A DNA stretch of 64,000 nt from Streptomyces musisoli (GTDB lineage: Bacteria > Actinomycetota > Actinomycetes > Streptomycetales > Streptomycetaceae), in assembly GCF_016741855.1 (NCBI RefSeq), contig NZ_JAERRH010000002.1:1-64000 (forward strand), given 5' to 3'. Below the pieces are notes generated by a model, which did not search any database, had not been told where the DNA came from, and was given only the letters and a program-made list of their open reading frames with translations. The position numbers and the translations under genes were made by a program. Shown piece by piece: positions 45,482 to 54,343 of the stretch; within the stretch, counting starts at the first letter, position 1; every line of letters starts with the position of its first letter.

Positions 45482-46246
45482 CTATCCGGTGACGTTCGGG
45501 AACATGCTGAGGAACGGCTCCGCCGTGACCGCGATGCCCCGGCTGTACGGCGCGTCGAAGTCCCAGATGAGGAACAGCATGAAGGCGATGGTCGCCGAGA
45601 ACAGCCCGGCCAGGATCAGCTCCCGCCTGGTGCGCCGGATCTGCAGGGCGAACACCATGCCGATGGTGATCAGCGCGCCGGTGAGCAGCCCCCACCACAC
45701 GACCGGTGGCATGGTCGCCCCGGTGGAGTCGGCGCGTGAGTTGCGCGCCTGGTCGGCGGTGGCCAGCTGGTCCAGCAGCGGCTGGTAGGCCTGGGCCTCG
45801 AAGTCGTTCTTCGGCCGGTAGTCGGTGACGTCCGCCCGGACCGTCTGGAGCAGCTCGGCACCGCGGTCGGTGAGCTGCCCGTCGTCCGCCATCCGCCGCC
45901 ACTCGGTGTGGACGACGTGACCGACGTAGGCGTCCACGTCCCCGCGGATGCGGTCACGGACGTCCGGCGGATACACCCGCACCCGCTCCGAGATCTCGTG
46001 CAGCGCCTGGGCCTCGGTCTGCACGTGGTCCTGCGCCGTGTTGCGGGCCTCCCACACACCCGCGATGGCCAGGCCCAGCACGATGGCGTAGATGACGCCG
46101 ATCCACATCGTCATGTACTCGATGACATCCGGGGTCTCGCTGGGATCCTCGTCCTCGGCGGCCGTCCGGTGCCGCACCAGCGTGATGACGACCACGACGG
46201 CACAGGCCCCCAGCATCGCGAGGACGAGAACAAGCCAATCCGACAA
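45482..46246 (-). CDS. DUF4239 (bestrophin-like) membrane protein
   Basis: This 254-residue protein has four membrane spans: one at the N-terminus (LVLVLAMLGACAVVVVITLV), one near residue 50 (TMWIGVIYAIVLGLAIAGVW) and two near the C-terminus (VVWWGLLTGALITIGMVFAL, LILAGLFSATIAFMLFLIW). A helical soluble middle contains EAQALHEISERVRVYPPDVRD. The pattern fits DUF4239, a family of unknown role related in shape to bestrophin channels. The start is TTG at 46246 with GGAGG six bases upstream. It follows the proline-rich gene by 31 bases on the same strand, so the two are probably co-transcribed. Confidence 0.82.
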   Translation of the reverse strand: MSDWLVLVLAMLGACAVVVVITLVRHRTAAEDEDPSETPDVIEYMTMWIGVIYAIVLGLAIAGVWEARNTAQDHVQTEAQALHEISERVRVYPPDVRDRIRGDVDAYVGHVVHTEWRRMADDGQLTDRGAELLQTVRADVTDYRPKNDFEAQAYQPLLDQLATADQARNSRADSTGATMPPVVWWGLLTGALITIGMVFALQIRRTRRELILAGLFSATIAFMLFLIWDFDAPYSRGIAVTAEPFLSMFPNVTG

Positions 46247-46277
46247 CAGGTGCCTCCAGAAATGAGGGGCCGGCGCG

Positions 46278-46907
46278 TCAGCGCGGGCGCAGCGCCGCGA
46301 CGGCGACGATCGCGGGGACGGTGATGAGCAGGACGTAGGTGACGGGGGTGGTGCGGCCGCGCGGCGTGTGGCGGACGGTGTGGGGGTGGTACGCCGGGTA
46401 GCTCACCGGCGTCACGGTGGGCCGCGGGGTGGGCGTGGGCCTCGGCGTCGGTTTCGGCTTCGGCGTGGGGGCCGGCCGGGGTGCCGGGGGCGGCGGAGGC
46501 GCCGGAGCGGGCCGGGCGGGCGGTGTGGGCCTGGGGTCCGGTTTCGGGGTCGGCGTGGGCTTCGGGGCGGGTTTCGGCGGCGGCGCCGGATGTCTCGTGG
46601 GCGTCGGAGTCGGCGTCGGCTTGGGCGGAGGCGTCGGCTTCGGCGGCGGGGTGGGCGTGGGCGTCGGCTCGGGCGGACACGGGGGCGGCGTCGGCTTCGG
46701 ACAGGGCGGGGGAGTGGGCCAGTGGTGGCCGCCGGCGTAGGCCACCGCCACCGTGCCGTCCGGGCCCGTCGAGGCGTACGCGCAGGCGTCGGCCGACGCG
46801 CTGCCGACCGGACAGCCCACCAGGGCCCAGGTCAGCGTCAACAGGGCCAACGCCCGTGCCGTAGGCGCGCATCGGGTCACTTCGGGTCCATGCACGTCGC
46901 AGATCAT
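46278..46907 (-). CDS. Secreted proline-rich surface protein with C-terminal membrane anchor
   Basis: This protein of about 209 residues has an N-terminal signal (ALALLTLTWALVGCPVGSASA) and a short Cys-containing segment (DACAYASTGPDGTVAVAYAGG). A long Pro/Thr/Lys stalk made of TPTPTP, PKPTPPPKP and related units follows. A final hydrophobic helix (TYVLLITVPAIVAVAAL) ends in RPR. The stalk should span the wall; the tail resembles an anchor without a sorting motif. The ATG at 46907 lies 13 bases after GGAGG; later GTG codons are possible starts. The opposite strand here is open and glycine-rich but is only the mirror of the stalk. It shares an 11-bp upstream motif with the sortase gene. Confidence 0.7.
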   Translation of the reverse strand: MICDVHGPEVTRCAPTARALALLTLTWALVGCPVGSASADACAYASTGPDGTVAVAYAGGHHWPTPPPCPKPTPPPCPPEPTPTPTPPPKPTPPPKPTPTPTPTRHPAPPPKPAPKPTPTPKPDPRPTPPARPAPAPPPPPAPRPAPTPKPKPTPRPTPTPRPTVTPVSYPAYHPHTVRHTPRGRTTPVTYVLLITVPAIVAVAALRPR

Positions 46908-47171
46908 GAGGCGCGGAAGACCTCCGTACGCCCTGGTGAGCCGAGATTGCTCCGAAAGAGGGAGATGGGGTGATCGGTGGTTTGGCGAGCGGAAGGACCC
47001 GTATCGGCACGATCCGTCCAGATGTCCCTGCCGTCCGTGGCCGGGCGTGTCACAGGCTCCGGAAAGAAATTCCGGCCGCCGTTGAACACGGCGACCCCTT
47101 TGATGCGTACCCATGGCCGTGCGGCGACGCAGCAGGCGCTGCAATATCCAGGCGATAATGGGGAGTTGACG

Positions 47172-48137
47172 ATGAAAGCCTCCTGGAGGACCGCCTCGCT
47201 GGTGGCCACGGCCGCTTCGGTGCTGGCGCTGACGACGGCGTGCGGTCAGGACAACGCGGCCACTCCCGCGTCGGCGGCCCAGAACGTCGGGGCCACGGCC
47301 GCGGCCGGTGACTACGGCAACCCCGGCAGCGGGACCACGACCGGCGCGGGCAACGGATACGGCGCCGACGGCAGCAAGAGTTCCGCCTCCCCGGCCCCGG
47401 TCAGCCCCGCGGGCAAGCTCACCGTGGCGAGCAACCCCGACCTGGGCAATGTCCTGACCGACGGCTCCGGCCTCACCCTTTACCGGTTCGACAAGGACAC
47501 CGCCAATCCGCCCAAGTCGAACTGCGACGGCGACTGCGCCACCACCTGGCCGCCGGTCCCCGCCGACGACGCCTCCGCCGGCACCGGCATCGACAAGGCA
47601 CTGCTCGGCGAGGTCACCCGTGCCGACGGCTCCAAGCAGCTCACCGTCGGCGGCTGGCCGGCCTACCGCTACGCCAAGGACGTCAACGCCGGCGACGTCA
47701 ACGGCCAGGGCGTGGGCGGCAAGTGGTTCGCGCTCGCCCCGAACGGCAAGAAGGCCAAGCTGTCCGATCTGCCCGGCCTGTCCGTCCACAAGGACCCCAA
47801 GCTCGGCGACATCGTCGTGGACCGCAACGGCATGACGGTCTACCGCTTCATGAAGGACCAGGCCTGGCCGAAGTCCGTCTCCAACTGCACCGGCGCCTGC
47901 CTGGAGAAGTGGCCGGCCGTGGGCCCGGTCGGCGCCGACGACACCAAGGGCGTGAAGAAGAAGGGCCTCATGCCCTTCACCCGGCCCGACGGAGTCAAGC
48001 AGATGACCGTCAACTGCTGGCCCATCTACACCTTCTCCGGGGACAAGGCCCCGGGCGACACCAACGGTCAGGGCGTGGGCGGCACGTGGTACGCCGTCTC
48101 GCCCGACGGTAAGCCGGTCGGCGCGCCGGGCAACTAG
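47172..48137 (+). CDS. SCO0930-like lipoprotein with two secreted-repeat (COG4315) domains
   Basis: This 321-residue exported protein has a signal peptide ending LALTTAC, probably lipid-modified, then a Gly/Ala/Ser linker. The paired homologous domains read TDGSGLTLYRFDKD...CDGDCATTWPPV, then VDRNGMTVYRFMKD...CTGACLEKWPAV. The C-terminal GQGVGG(K/T)W segment occurs in each repeat. The family is of unknown function; I recall SCO0930 of S. coelicolor as the matching lipoprotein gene, close to rmdA there as here. The ATG follows GGGGAG. A very strong terminator follows, so it is a single-gene unit. Confidence 0.85.
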   Translation: MKASWRTASLVATAASVLALTTACGQDNAATPASAAQNVGATAAAGDYGNPGSGTTTGAGNGYGADGSKSSASPAPVSPAGKLTVASNPDLGNVLTDGSGLTLYRFDKDTANPPKSNCDGDCATTWPPVPADDASAGTGIDKALLGEVTRADGSKQLTVGGWPAYRYAKDVNAGDVNGQGVGGKWFALAPNGKKAKLSDLPGLSVHKDPKLGDIVVDRNGMTVYRFMKDQAWPKSVSNCTGACLEKWPAVGPVGADDTKGVKKKGLMPFTRPDGVKQMTVNCWPIYTFSGDKAPGDTNGQGVGGTWYAVSPDGKPVGAPGN

Positions 48138-48186
48138 ATCACCTCCCCAGGGTCGATCGCCCCGCCCGACCCGGCACGCGGCCGAA

Positions 48187-48223
48187 GATCCGCCCCCTCC
48201 GCACCGCACGGAGGGGGCGGATC
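48187..48223 (+). terminator. Strong terminator after the lipoprotein gene
   Basis: GATCCGCCCCCTCCG and its exact reverse complement form a perfect 15-bp stem with a 7-base loop (48187-48223), about 50 bases past the stop. Confidence 0.88.
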
Positions 48224-48410
48224 GCTGTGTGCGGCGGCGGTCCGCAGGCCCGCGCCGTCGTCACGCAGCGGGGTCGTACGGGCACTTGCCGCAGGCAGTG
48301 ACCGGGAACGGATGGTCAATTTCCGGTTCGGGTCGCTCCTTTGGCAGGCGATCAGTAGCCTCAGCTCGAACACCGGATCGCCTACACTTGTCCACGCCTT
48401 GGAGAGATAC

Positions 48411-49223
48411 ATGGAGCGTCCCGCCTGGGCCCCACGGAGCATCGACATCTCGGTGCCGAGCGTCTCGCGGATCTACGACTACTACCTGGGCGGTTCGCAC
48501 AACTTCGAGGTCGACCGGGAGGCGGCCCGCAAGGCCATGGAGTTCCTGCCGGGCCTGCCGAAGATCATGCAGGCCAACCGGGCCTTCATGCGCCGGGCCG
48601 TACGGTTCGCGGCCGGGGAGGGCATCACCCAGTTCCTCGACATCGGCTCCGGCATCCCGACGTTCGGCAACGTCCACGAGGTGGCCCAGGCGGCCGTGCC
48701 GGGCGCCCGCGTGGTCTACGTCGACCACGACCCGGTGGCCGTCACCCACAGCCAGGCGGTGCTGGCGGGCAACGACGACGCGGACGTGGTCGCCGCCGAC
48801 CTGCGCAAGCCCCACGAGATCCTCGCCAGCCCCCAACTGGAGCGGCTGATCGACCTGAATCGGCCAGTGGCCCTCCTGCTCGTTGCCATACTGCACTTCG
48901 TGGAAGACGCGGACGACCCGTACGGTGCGGTGGCCGAGCTGCGCAAGGCGCTCGCGCCCGGCAGCCTGCTCATCCTCACCCATGCCTCGTACGAGGGAAT
49001 CCCCCTGCCCGCCGAACGGGCCGAGGGAGCGGTGGACGTTTACAAGGACATTCGCAACCCGCTGATCATGCGCTCGCGCGACGAGATCGCGCGGTTCTTC
49101 GAGGGGTACGACATGGTGGAACCCGGACTGGTGCAGATGCCGCACTGGCGCCCGGATTCGGAGCCGGAGGACGAGGATCCGTTTGCCTTCTCCGGATTCG
49201 CCGGCGTGGGGCGTACGGCGTGA
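48411..49223 (+). CDS. SAM-dependent methyltransferase, DUF574 (Methyltransf_19) type
   Basis: This 270-residue cytosolic protein opens with the family signature SIDISVPSVSRIYDYYLGGS followed by HNFEVDREAA. The SAM-binding segment QFLDIGSGIPTFGNVHEVAQ comes next, then ARVVYVDHDPVAVTHSQAVL. These proteins are very common in Streptomyces, and their substrate is unknown. The ATG has GGAGAG upstream. Its stop overlaps the GTG of the c-di-GMP enzyme by four bases, so both proteins are made together; a functional link to c-di-GMP control is an inference. Confidence 0.88.
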   Translation: MERPAWAPRSIDISVPSVSRIYDYYLGGSHNFEVDREAARKAMEFLPGLPKIMQANRAFMRRAVRFAAGEGITQFLDIGSGIPTFGNVHEVAQAAVPGARVVYVDHDPVAVTHSQAVLAGNDDADVVAADLRKPHEILASPQLERLIDLNRPVALLLVAILHFVEDADDPYGAVAELRKALAPGSLLILTHASYEGIPLPAERAEGAVDVYKDIRNPLIMRSRDEIARFFEGYDMVEPGLVQMPHWRPDSEPEDEDPFAFSGFAGVGRTA

Positions 49224-51364
49224 TCGCGGAGCCGGACGGGCCGGAGGGCAGACTGCGCCGGCTGACCACGATCTGGAGCCGGGCGGTCTTCCCGGTGACC
49301 TCGACGTCGCTGACCCGCGCCGAGTTCGAAGAGCAACTCCGCCCGCTCGCCCGCCGGTTGAGCGAGCTGCTGCGTGCCCGCAGCTTCGACGCGGAGGCGG
49401 CGAAGGCGGTCGGCGCCGCGCTGGTCGGGGCGCACTGCACCGACCCCGAGGCGCTGACCCGCACGCTGGACTGCGTCGACGCCTACCTGGTCCTGTACTG
49501 CGGTGCGGACGGCCCCCAGGACGAACTGCGCATGCGCTCCTCGCGGTTGCAGCACGCGATGGCCGCCGGCTACGCCCAGGCGCTGCGCGAACGCACCCTC
49601 GCCGAGCAGGAGGCCATCGCCCAGGCCGCGTTGCGGGCGCAGGGGGTGGTCGCCCAGGCGCTGCACGCGAGCGAGGCCCGCTTCCGCGCGGTCTTCGAAG
49701 GCGCCGCCATAGGGGTCGGCATCGCCGACCTCGACGGCAACGTGCTCCAGGTCAACGAGGCGCTGCTGCGCATGTTCGGCCTCTCCGAGCCGTCCCTGCG
49801 CGGCCGGCGCGTCCAGGACTGGGTGCACCCCGAGGACGCCCCGCAGACCTGGCGGCTCTACGACGAACTCGTGCACGGCGAGCGCGAGCACTATCACGTG
49901 GAGAAGGCCTTCAACCGCCCCGACGGCACGGTCCTGTGGACCAATCTGACGGTCTCGCTGCTGCGCGACGCCGACGGCGAACCGCAGTACCAGCTGGCCC
50001 TCATGGAGGACACCACCGAGCGCCGGCTGCTCAACCTCCGGCTGCGCTACGAGGCCACCCACGACGCTCTCACCGGCCTGCCCAACCGCACGCTGTTCTT
50101 CGAGCGGCTGGAGAAGGCCCTGAACGCGGGCGAGGGCCAGCGCTTCGGCCTGTGCTATCTCGACCTGGACGGCTTCAAGACCATCAACGACAGCCTCGGT
50201 CACGCGGCCGGCGACCGGCTGCTGGTGGAGGTCGCCGACCGGCTTCAGTCCTGCGCGACCGCGCCCGGCGAGATGGTGGCCCGGCTCGGCGGGGACGAGT
50301 TCGTGGCCCTGACCACCGGCCCCGGCAGCGCACGCGAGGTCGACGAGCTGGCCGAGCGCATCATGGGCGCGCTGGTCACCCCCATCAGCATCGACGGCCG
50401 CGACCTCCTGGTCCGCGGCAGCCTCGGCATCGTCGAGGGCCCGTCCGGCGAACGCACCGCCGCCGAGGTCCTGCGCAGCGCCGACATCACCATGTACCGG
50501 GCCAAGTCGGCGGGCGGCAACCGCTCCGAACTCGCCGACCCCGAGGCCGACGCCCGCGCCATCACCCGGCACGGGCTGACCACGGCCCTGCCGACCGCCC
50601 TGGAGCGCGGCGAGTTCTTCATCGAGTACCAGCCCCTGGTGCACCTCGGCGACGGCAGCGTGCGCGGCGCCGAGGCCCTGGTGCGCTGGCTGCACCCGCA
50701 GCACGGGGTCCTCGGCCCCGACCGTTTCATCCCGCTCGCCGAGCACACCGGCCTGATCGTCCCGCTCGGCCGCTGGGTGCTGGAGGAGTCGATCCGCCAG
50801 GCCCGTGCCTGGCGGGAACGCCACGGGGACCAGGGCGCCGCCGGCCCCCTGCGCATCAACGTCAACCTCTCGCCGTGCCAGCTCAGTCACCCCGGGCTGG
50901 TGCAGGACACGGTCGACATCCTGGAGCGGGCGGGCGTCGCCCCGGACGCCCTGTGTCTGGAGGTCACCGAGTCCGCGCTCATCGGAGCCGACGACGACCT
51001 GCTCAAACCCCTGCGCAGGCTGGCGGAGATGGGCGTCGACATCGCTCTCGACGACTTCGGCACCGGCTACTCCAACCTCGCCAACCTGCGCCGCCTGCCG
51101 GTGAGCATCCTCAAGCTCGACCGCTCCTTCACCCAGGGCATGCAGCAGTTCCCCGCCGACCCCGTGGACCTGAAGATCGTGGAGGGAATCGTCACCCTGG
51201 CCCACAGCCTCGACCTGGCCGTCACGGTCGAGGGCGTGGAGACCGGCGCCCAGGCCGAACAGCTGCGGGTACTGGGCTGCGACACGGCCCAGGGCTGGTA
51301 CTACGCCCGCCCGGGCCCTCCGGAGCGACTCCACGACCTGGCACTGGTGGACGCCACGGGCTGA
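49220..51364 (+). CDS. rmdA: RmdA-like PAS-GGDEF-EAL c-di-GMP enzyme
   Basis: This 714-residue cytosolic protein has no membrane span. A helical N-terminal part is followed by a PAS/PAC module (about residues 155-275: ARFRAVFEGAAIGVGIADLDG, YQLALMEDTTER). The GGDEF domain comes next (DALTGLPNRTLFF, ARLGGDEFVALT, catalytic motif intact). The EAL domain follows (GAEALVRWLHP, EVTESALIG, ALDDFGTGYSNLA, TVEGVETGAQ, intact). It can in principle both make and break cyclic di-GMP. In S. coelicolor RmdA (SCO0928) has this layout and affects development; the local gene order supports orthology. The GTG start overlaps the methyltransferase stop. Confidence 0.88.
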   Translation: MIAEPDGPEGRLRRLTTIWSRAVFPVTSTSLTRAEFEEQLRPLARRLSELLRARSFDAEAAKAVGAALVGAHCTDPEALTRTLDCVDAYLVLYCGADGPQDELRMRSSRLQHAMAAGYAQALRERTLAEQEAIAQAALRAQGVVAQALHASEARFRAVFEGAAIGVGIADLDGNVLQVNEALLRMFGLSEPSLRGRRVQDWVHPEDAPQTWRLYDELVHGEREHYHVEKAFNRPDGTVLWTNLTVSLLRDADGEPQYQLALMEDTTERRLLNLRLRYEATHDALTGLPNRTLFFERLEKALNAGEGQRFGLCYLDLDGFKTINDSLGHAAGDRLLVEVADRLQSCATAPGEMVARLGGDEFVALTTGPGSAREVDELAERIMGALVTPISIDGRDLLVRGSLGIVEGPSGERTAAEVLRSADITMYRAKSAGGNRSELADPEADARAITRHGLTTALPTALERGEFFIEYQPLVHLGDGSVRGAEALVRWLHPQHGVLGPDRFIPLAEHTGLIVPLGRWVLEESIRQARAWRERHGDQGAAGPLRINVNLSPCQLSHPGLVQDTVDILERAGVAPDALCLEVTESALIGADDDLLKPLRRLAEMGVDIALDDFGTGYSNLANLRRLPVSILKLDRSFTQGMQQFPADPVDLKIVEGIVTLAHSLDLAVTVEGVETGAQAEQLRVLGCDTAQGWYYARPGPPERLHDLALVDATG

Positions 51365-51418
51365 GCGGGCGGCCTGTGCGCGGGGGGCCAGGGCGACGGC
51401 CACCCGTCGTGCGGTCGG

Positions 51419-54319
51419 TCACTCCCGCATCCGGCCCAGCCGGGCGAGGGCCGTGTCGAGGACCAGGCGGGCGAGGACGGCCTGCCACTCGCGGAACGCG
51501 ACGCCGACGGGGGCCCAGTCGGGGCGGGGGCCGGCGGATACGCGCTCGGCGATGCGTGCGACGAGGTATCCGGTCACTGCCACGACCGGAGGCAGGAACA
51601 TCGCGCCGGCGATGACGACGACGCCACGCCAGTCGCCGACCGCGCCGGGCGGGGGCGCGCCGAACAGACCTTCCACCAGGTGCACCAGAGCGTAGCTGAG
51701 ACAGGCGATCGCACCGACCAGATATCCGACGCTCAGCGACGCCCCGGTGACGTCGGTGTCCTCGCCCCACCGGCTCGCGATCCACACGGGCGTCAGCAGC
51801 AGGGCGAGCGAGATCCCGGCGAGCCCGGCGACCTCCAGCGCGCCGAACGATGCCGTGCCGGGCTCGACCAGCAGCCACAGCGGACTCGTACCGAAGAGCA
51901 GCCACACCGCCACCAGCGGAAGGATCACGGTCAGGGTGCGCTCACCGGCATCCTTCGCCCGGGTGCCGGCCAGCAACGTGCGGTAGGCCCGCTCGTGCCC
52001 GCTGGCCCGGAGCAGCAGCGTGGGCGTCAGCGACAGCAGGTACTCACGCAACTCCTCTTCCGTGGTTGCCGGACATGCCGCCAGCGCGCGGCGGACCTCA
52101 CGCCGTACCAGGGTCTCGTTCAGCACACCCCGGAAGACCCGTTCGGGAGTGTCGTGCCCGCCGGCCCATGGGCCGCTGCCGCGGGTCGAGGGGGCGTCGA
52201 GCGGCGGTTCGTCGGCCAGGGCGACCGCGACGGCTGCCCGGATCGTCGGGTGCGCGAACCGGTATCCGCCGCCCGTCGGCACGAGGAAGCCGTGCTCGGC
52301 CGCCGCGGACAGGAACGCCGAGAGCCGCCACGGAACGTGGTACTCCACCACCAGCACCACTCGGTCGAACACGTGCCGCAGCAGCGCGAACCCGCCCGCC
52401 ACCGTGAAGACGACGAAGCTGCCGTAGCCGGCGTCCTGGAGCCACATGCCGGCCGCCGGCCGCCCGGCGCCGGCCAGATACGCGCACCACCATGCCGCCG
52501 TCGACAGAGCGGGTCCCAGCACGAGGGCCACGGTGCCTGCCCTGACCAGGACGCGGGTCACGCCCCGGCGCGGTGGAGGCACGGCACTGTCCACCCGGAA
52601 CGCGACCAGTCCCGCGCCCAGCCCCACGAGGAGGACGGCCGCGGTCATGACACCGGCGATCAGCGCGGCCTTGCCGACGGGGACTCTGGTCAGCGACGCG
52701 TAACCGAGTGTCACGCAGTACGCGAGGACGGCTACGCTCCAGACCGCTCCGAGCCCGTTCGGCAGCGCGTGGGTCCAGCGCCCGGCCCAGCGGATCGCCG
52801 GTGCGTCCAGCACCCCGCCGTACACCTGGCTGTACCAGAACATGAGCAAGGACCAGGAGAAGAGCACCAGGGCGGACGGGGCCAGCGCATACGCATGGGT
52901 GCTCAGGACGAGGCCGGCCATGCCCAGGTCCCGGAGCAGATCCTGCTTGATCTGCGGTGCGTGGAAGCGAGCGCCGGACCGGCGGGCCTCGGCGGGGTCG
53001 GAGGCGGCCAGCAGCCCTGCGGTGTCGAAGTACTCCTGCCGTCCCGACTCCATGGCCTTGGCGAGCCCTTGCAGGCCGCGACGGAACCGGCGGGTGCTCC
53101 GGGCACGCGGATCCGCCGCGGTGGCCGTCGGCTTCGAGCGGGCGCGGACGGCGGGGCTCGGCCGCTCGGCCAGTGTCACCACGTAGTGCCGCAGCACGGC
53201 GTACTGCTCCCGCGTCTGCTGGACGGCCTTCGCGGGCGATTTCAGCAGGCGGTCGAGCCAACGTGTGTCGCCGGAGCGGAAGGCGAACTCCGTGACCTCC
53301 TCCATCGACGACGTGTCCCATGCCCGGGACGTGTCCACGGCGGCGGCCACCGAGAGCATCAGCGGTGTGACGCACCACTCGCGTACGTCCGGGTTGTCGG
53401 CCAGCAGGTCCCGGATCCGATGTCCCTCGTCGGCGTCGAGCATGTCGACCGCGTCGTCCAGCGCGACGCCGGTCAGGGGGTGGATGTGGACCGTGCCGGT
53501 GAATGCCGGGGCCAGCCCGAGCGATGCCGCCGTGACCTCCTGGGCCGCCAGCAGGAACGGAAGTCCGCGGTAGGTGTCGAGATACGTCCGAATCGCCGTC
53601 GCCCAGCCCTCCAGAGCGGGCTCCACCACGGCGTCCAGTCCCTCCAGGCAGGGCACCACGCAGCCGAGCTTCAGCAGCGATTCCGCCTCGCCCTCGTCGT
53701 TGCCGCTGAACCAGTGCAGCACCCGCCGGGTCAGCCAGGCCGCGAGGTCGTCGGGGGCGGGGTGGCCGGGCGGCAGGACGACGGGCACCGGAACCGGCAC
53801 GGCCGGATCGTCCACGGACATCAGGTCGCGCATGACCCGGAGCATCAGCGTGGACTTCCCCGCCCCCTGCGCGCCGAGGATCAGCATCTGGGAGCGGCAC
53901 CGCTGGAAGATCGCGAGGGGTTCGGTGCCCTTGGCCACGGCCGCCGGCGGTGCCGCGTCCACGGCGATCGTCATGGGCGGGTCGATCAGTTGCGAGAGGC
54001 GCGGCCGGATCGCGTCGAGCTGTGTCAGCCAGCCCGCCTCGACCTCCTGGATCATCAGGCGCCGCCGGGACTCCTCCCAGCGGGCGGGGACGGCCGGCGG
54101 CCGGGCGGCCGCCCGGCCGATCGTGACCCGGGTGACCCGCACCCGGTCCGCAGCGCCCGTGACGACGACCGCGCCGTCGTAGGCGGTCCCGTCCCCGCTG
54201 TTGCTCACGTGCACCGTGGGCGGCGGGTCGGGTGCCGCCCCCCGCCCGTGGCCGGCCGTCCCGTCCGGGCCCGGGACCCGCCCGTGGCCGCTGTCCTGTT
54301 CTTCCCCTGCGGTCATCAC
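51419..54319 (-). CDS. NACHT-like STAND NTPase with multiple C-terminal membrane spans
   Basis: This 966-residue protein has an N-terminal disordered segment carrying TVHVSNSGDGTAYDGAVVVT (residues 35-54) completed by Gly55. It is followed by a strand-rich stretch and a P-loop NTPase: Walker A is LILGAQGAGKSTLML. The Walker-B-like strand is VVPCLEGLDAVVE, with Glu where NACHT proteins usually have the first Asp. After about residue 480 come some nine membrane spans in two groups (for example LVLFSWSLLMFWYSQVYGGV, ALIAGVMTAAVLLVGLGAGL, VVVIAGAMFLPPVVAVTGYL). The layout fits a membrane-bound STAND signalling protein. The small upstream gene ends 24 bases before its ATG and its product shares the N-terminal motif, so the two probably work as a pair. 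Function is inferred, not known. Confidence 0.75.
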   Translation of the reverse strand: MMTAGEEQDSGHGRVPGPDGTAGHGRGAAPDPPPTVHVSNSGDGTAYDGAVVVTGAADRVRVTRVTIGRAAARPPAVPARWEESRRRLMIQEVEAGWLTQLDAIRPRLSQLIDPPMTIAVDAAPPAAVAKGTEPLAIFQRCRSQMLILGAQGAGKSTLMLRVMRDLMSVDDPAVPVPVPVVLPPGHPAPDDLAAWLTRRVLHWFSGNDEGEAESLLKLGCVVPCLEGLDAVVEPALEGWATAIRTYLDTYRGLPFLLAAQEVTAASLGLAPAFTGTVHIHPLTGVALDDAVDMLDADEGHRIRDLLADNPDVREWCVTPLMLSVAAAVDTSRAWDTSSMEEVTEFAFRSGDTRWLDRLLKSPAKAVQQTREQYAVLRHYVVTLAERPSPAVRARSKPTATAADPRARSTRRFRRGLQGLAKAMESGRQEYFDTAGLLAASDPAEARRSGARFHAPQIKQDLLRDLGMAGLVLSTHAYALAPSALVLFSWSLLMFWYSQVYGGVLDAPAIRWAGRWTHALPNGLGAVWSVAVLAYCVTLGYASLTRVPVGKAALIAGVMTAAVLLVGLGAGLVAFRVDSAVPPPRRGVTRVLVRAGTVALVLGPALSTAAWWCAYLAGAGRPAAGMWLQDAGYGSFVVFTVAGGFALLRHVFDRVVLVVEYHVPWRLSAFLSAAAEHGFLVPTGGGYRFAHPTIRAAVAVALADEPPLDAPSTRGSGPWAGGHDTPERVFRGVLNETLVRREVRRALAACPATTEEELREYLLSLTPTLLLRASGHERAYRTLLAGTRAKDAGERTLTVILPLVAVWLLFGTSPLWLLVEPGTASFGALEVAGLAGISLALLLTPVWIASRWGEDTDVTGASLSVGYLVGAIACLSYALVHLVEGLFGAPPPGAVGDWRGVVVIAGAMFLPPVVAVTGYLVARIAERVSAGPRPDWAPVGVAFREWQAVLARLVLDTALARLGRMRE

Positions 54320-54343
54320 TCGCCCCCTGCCCGGTCCGGACGG

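Noticed and set aside
46417..46740. Glycine/valine-repeat reading frame on the forward strand
   Set aside because: It is the exact complement of the Pro/Thr/Lys stalk of the minus-strand surface protein, which has a signal peptide, a ribosome-binding site and a membrane anchor.
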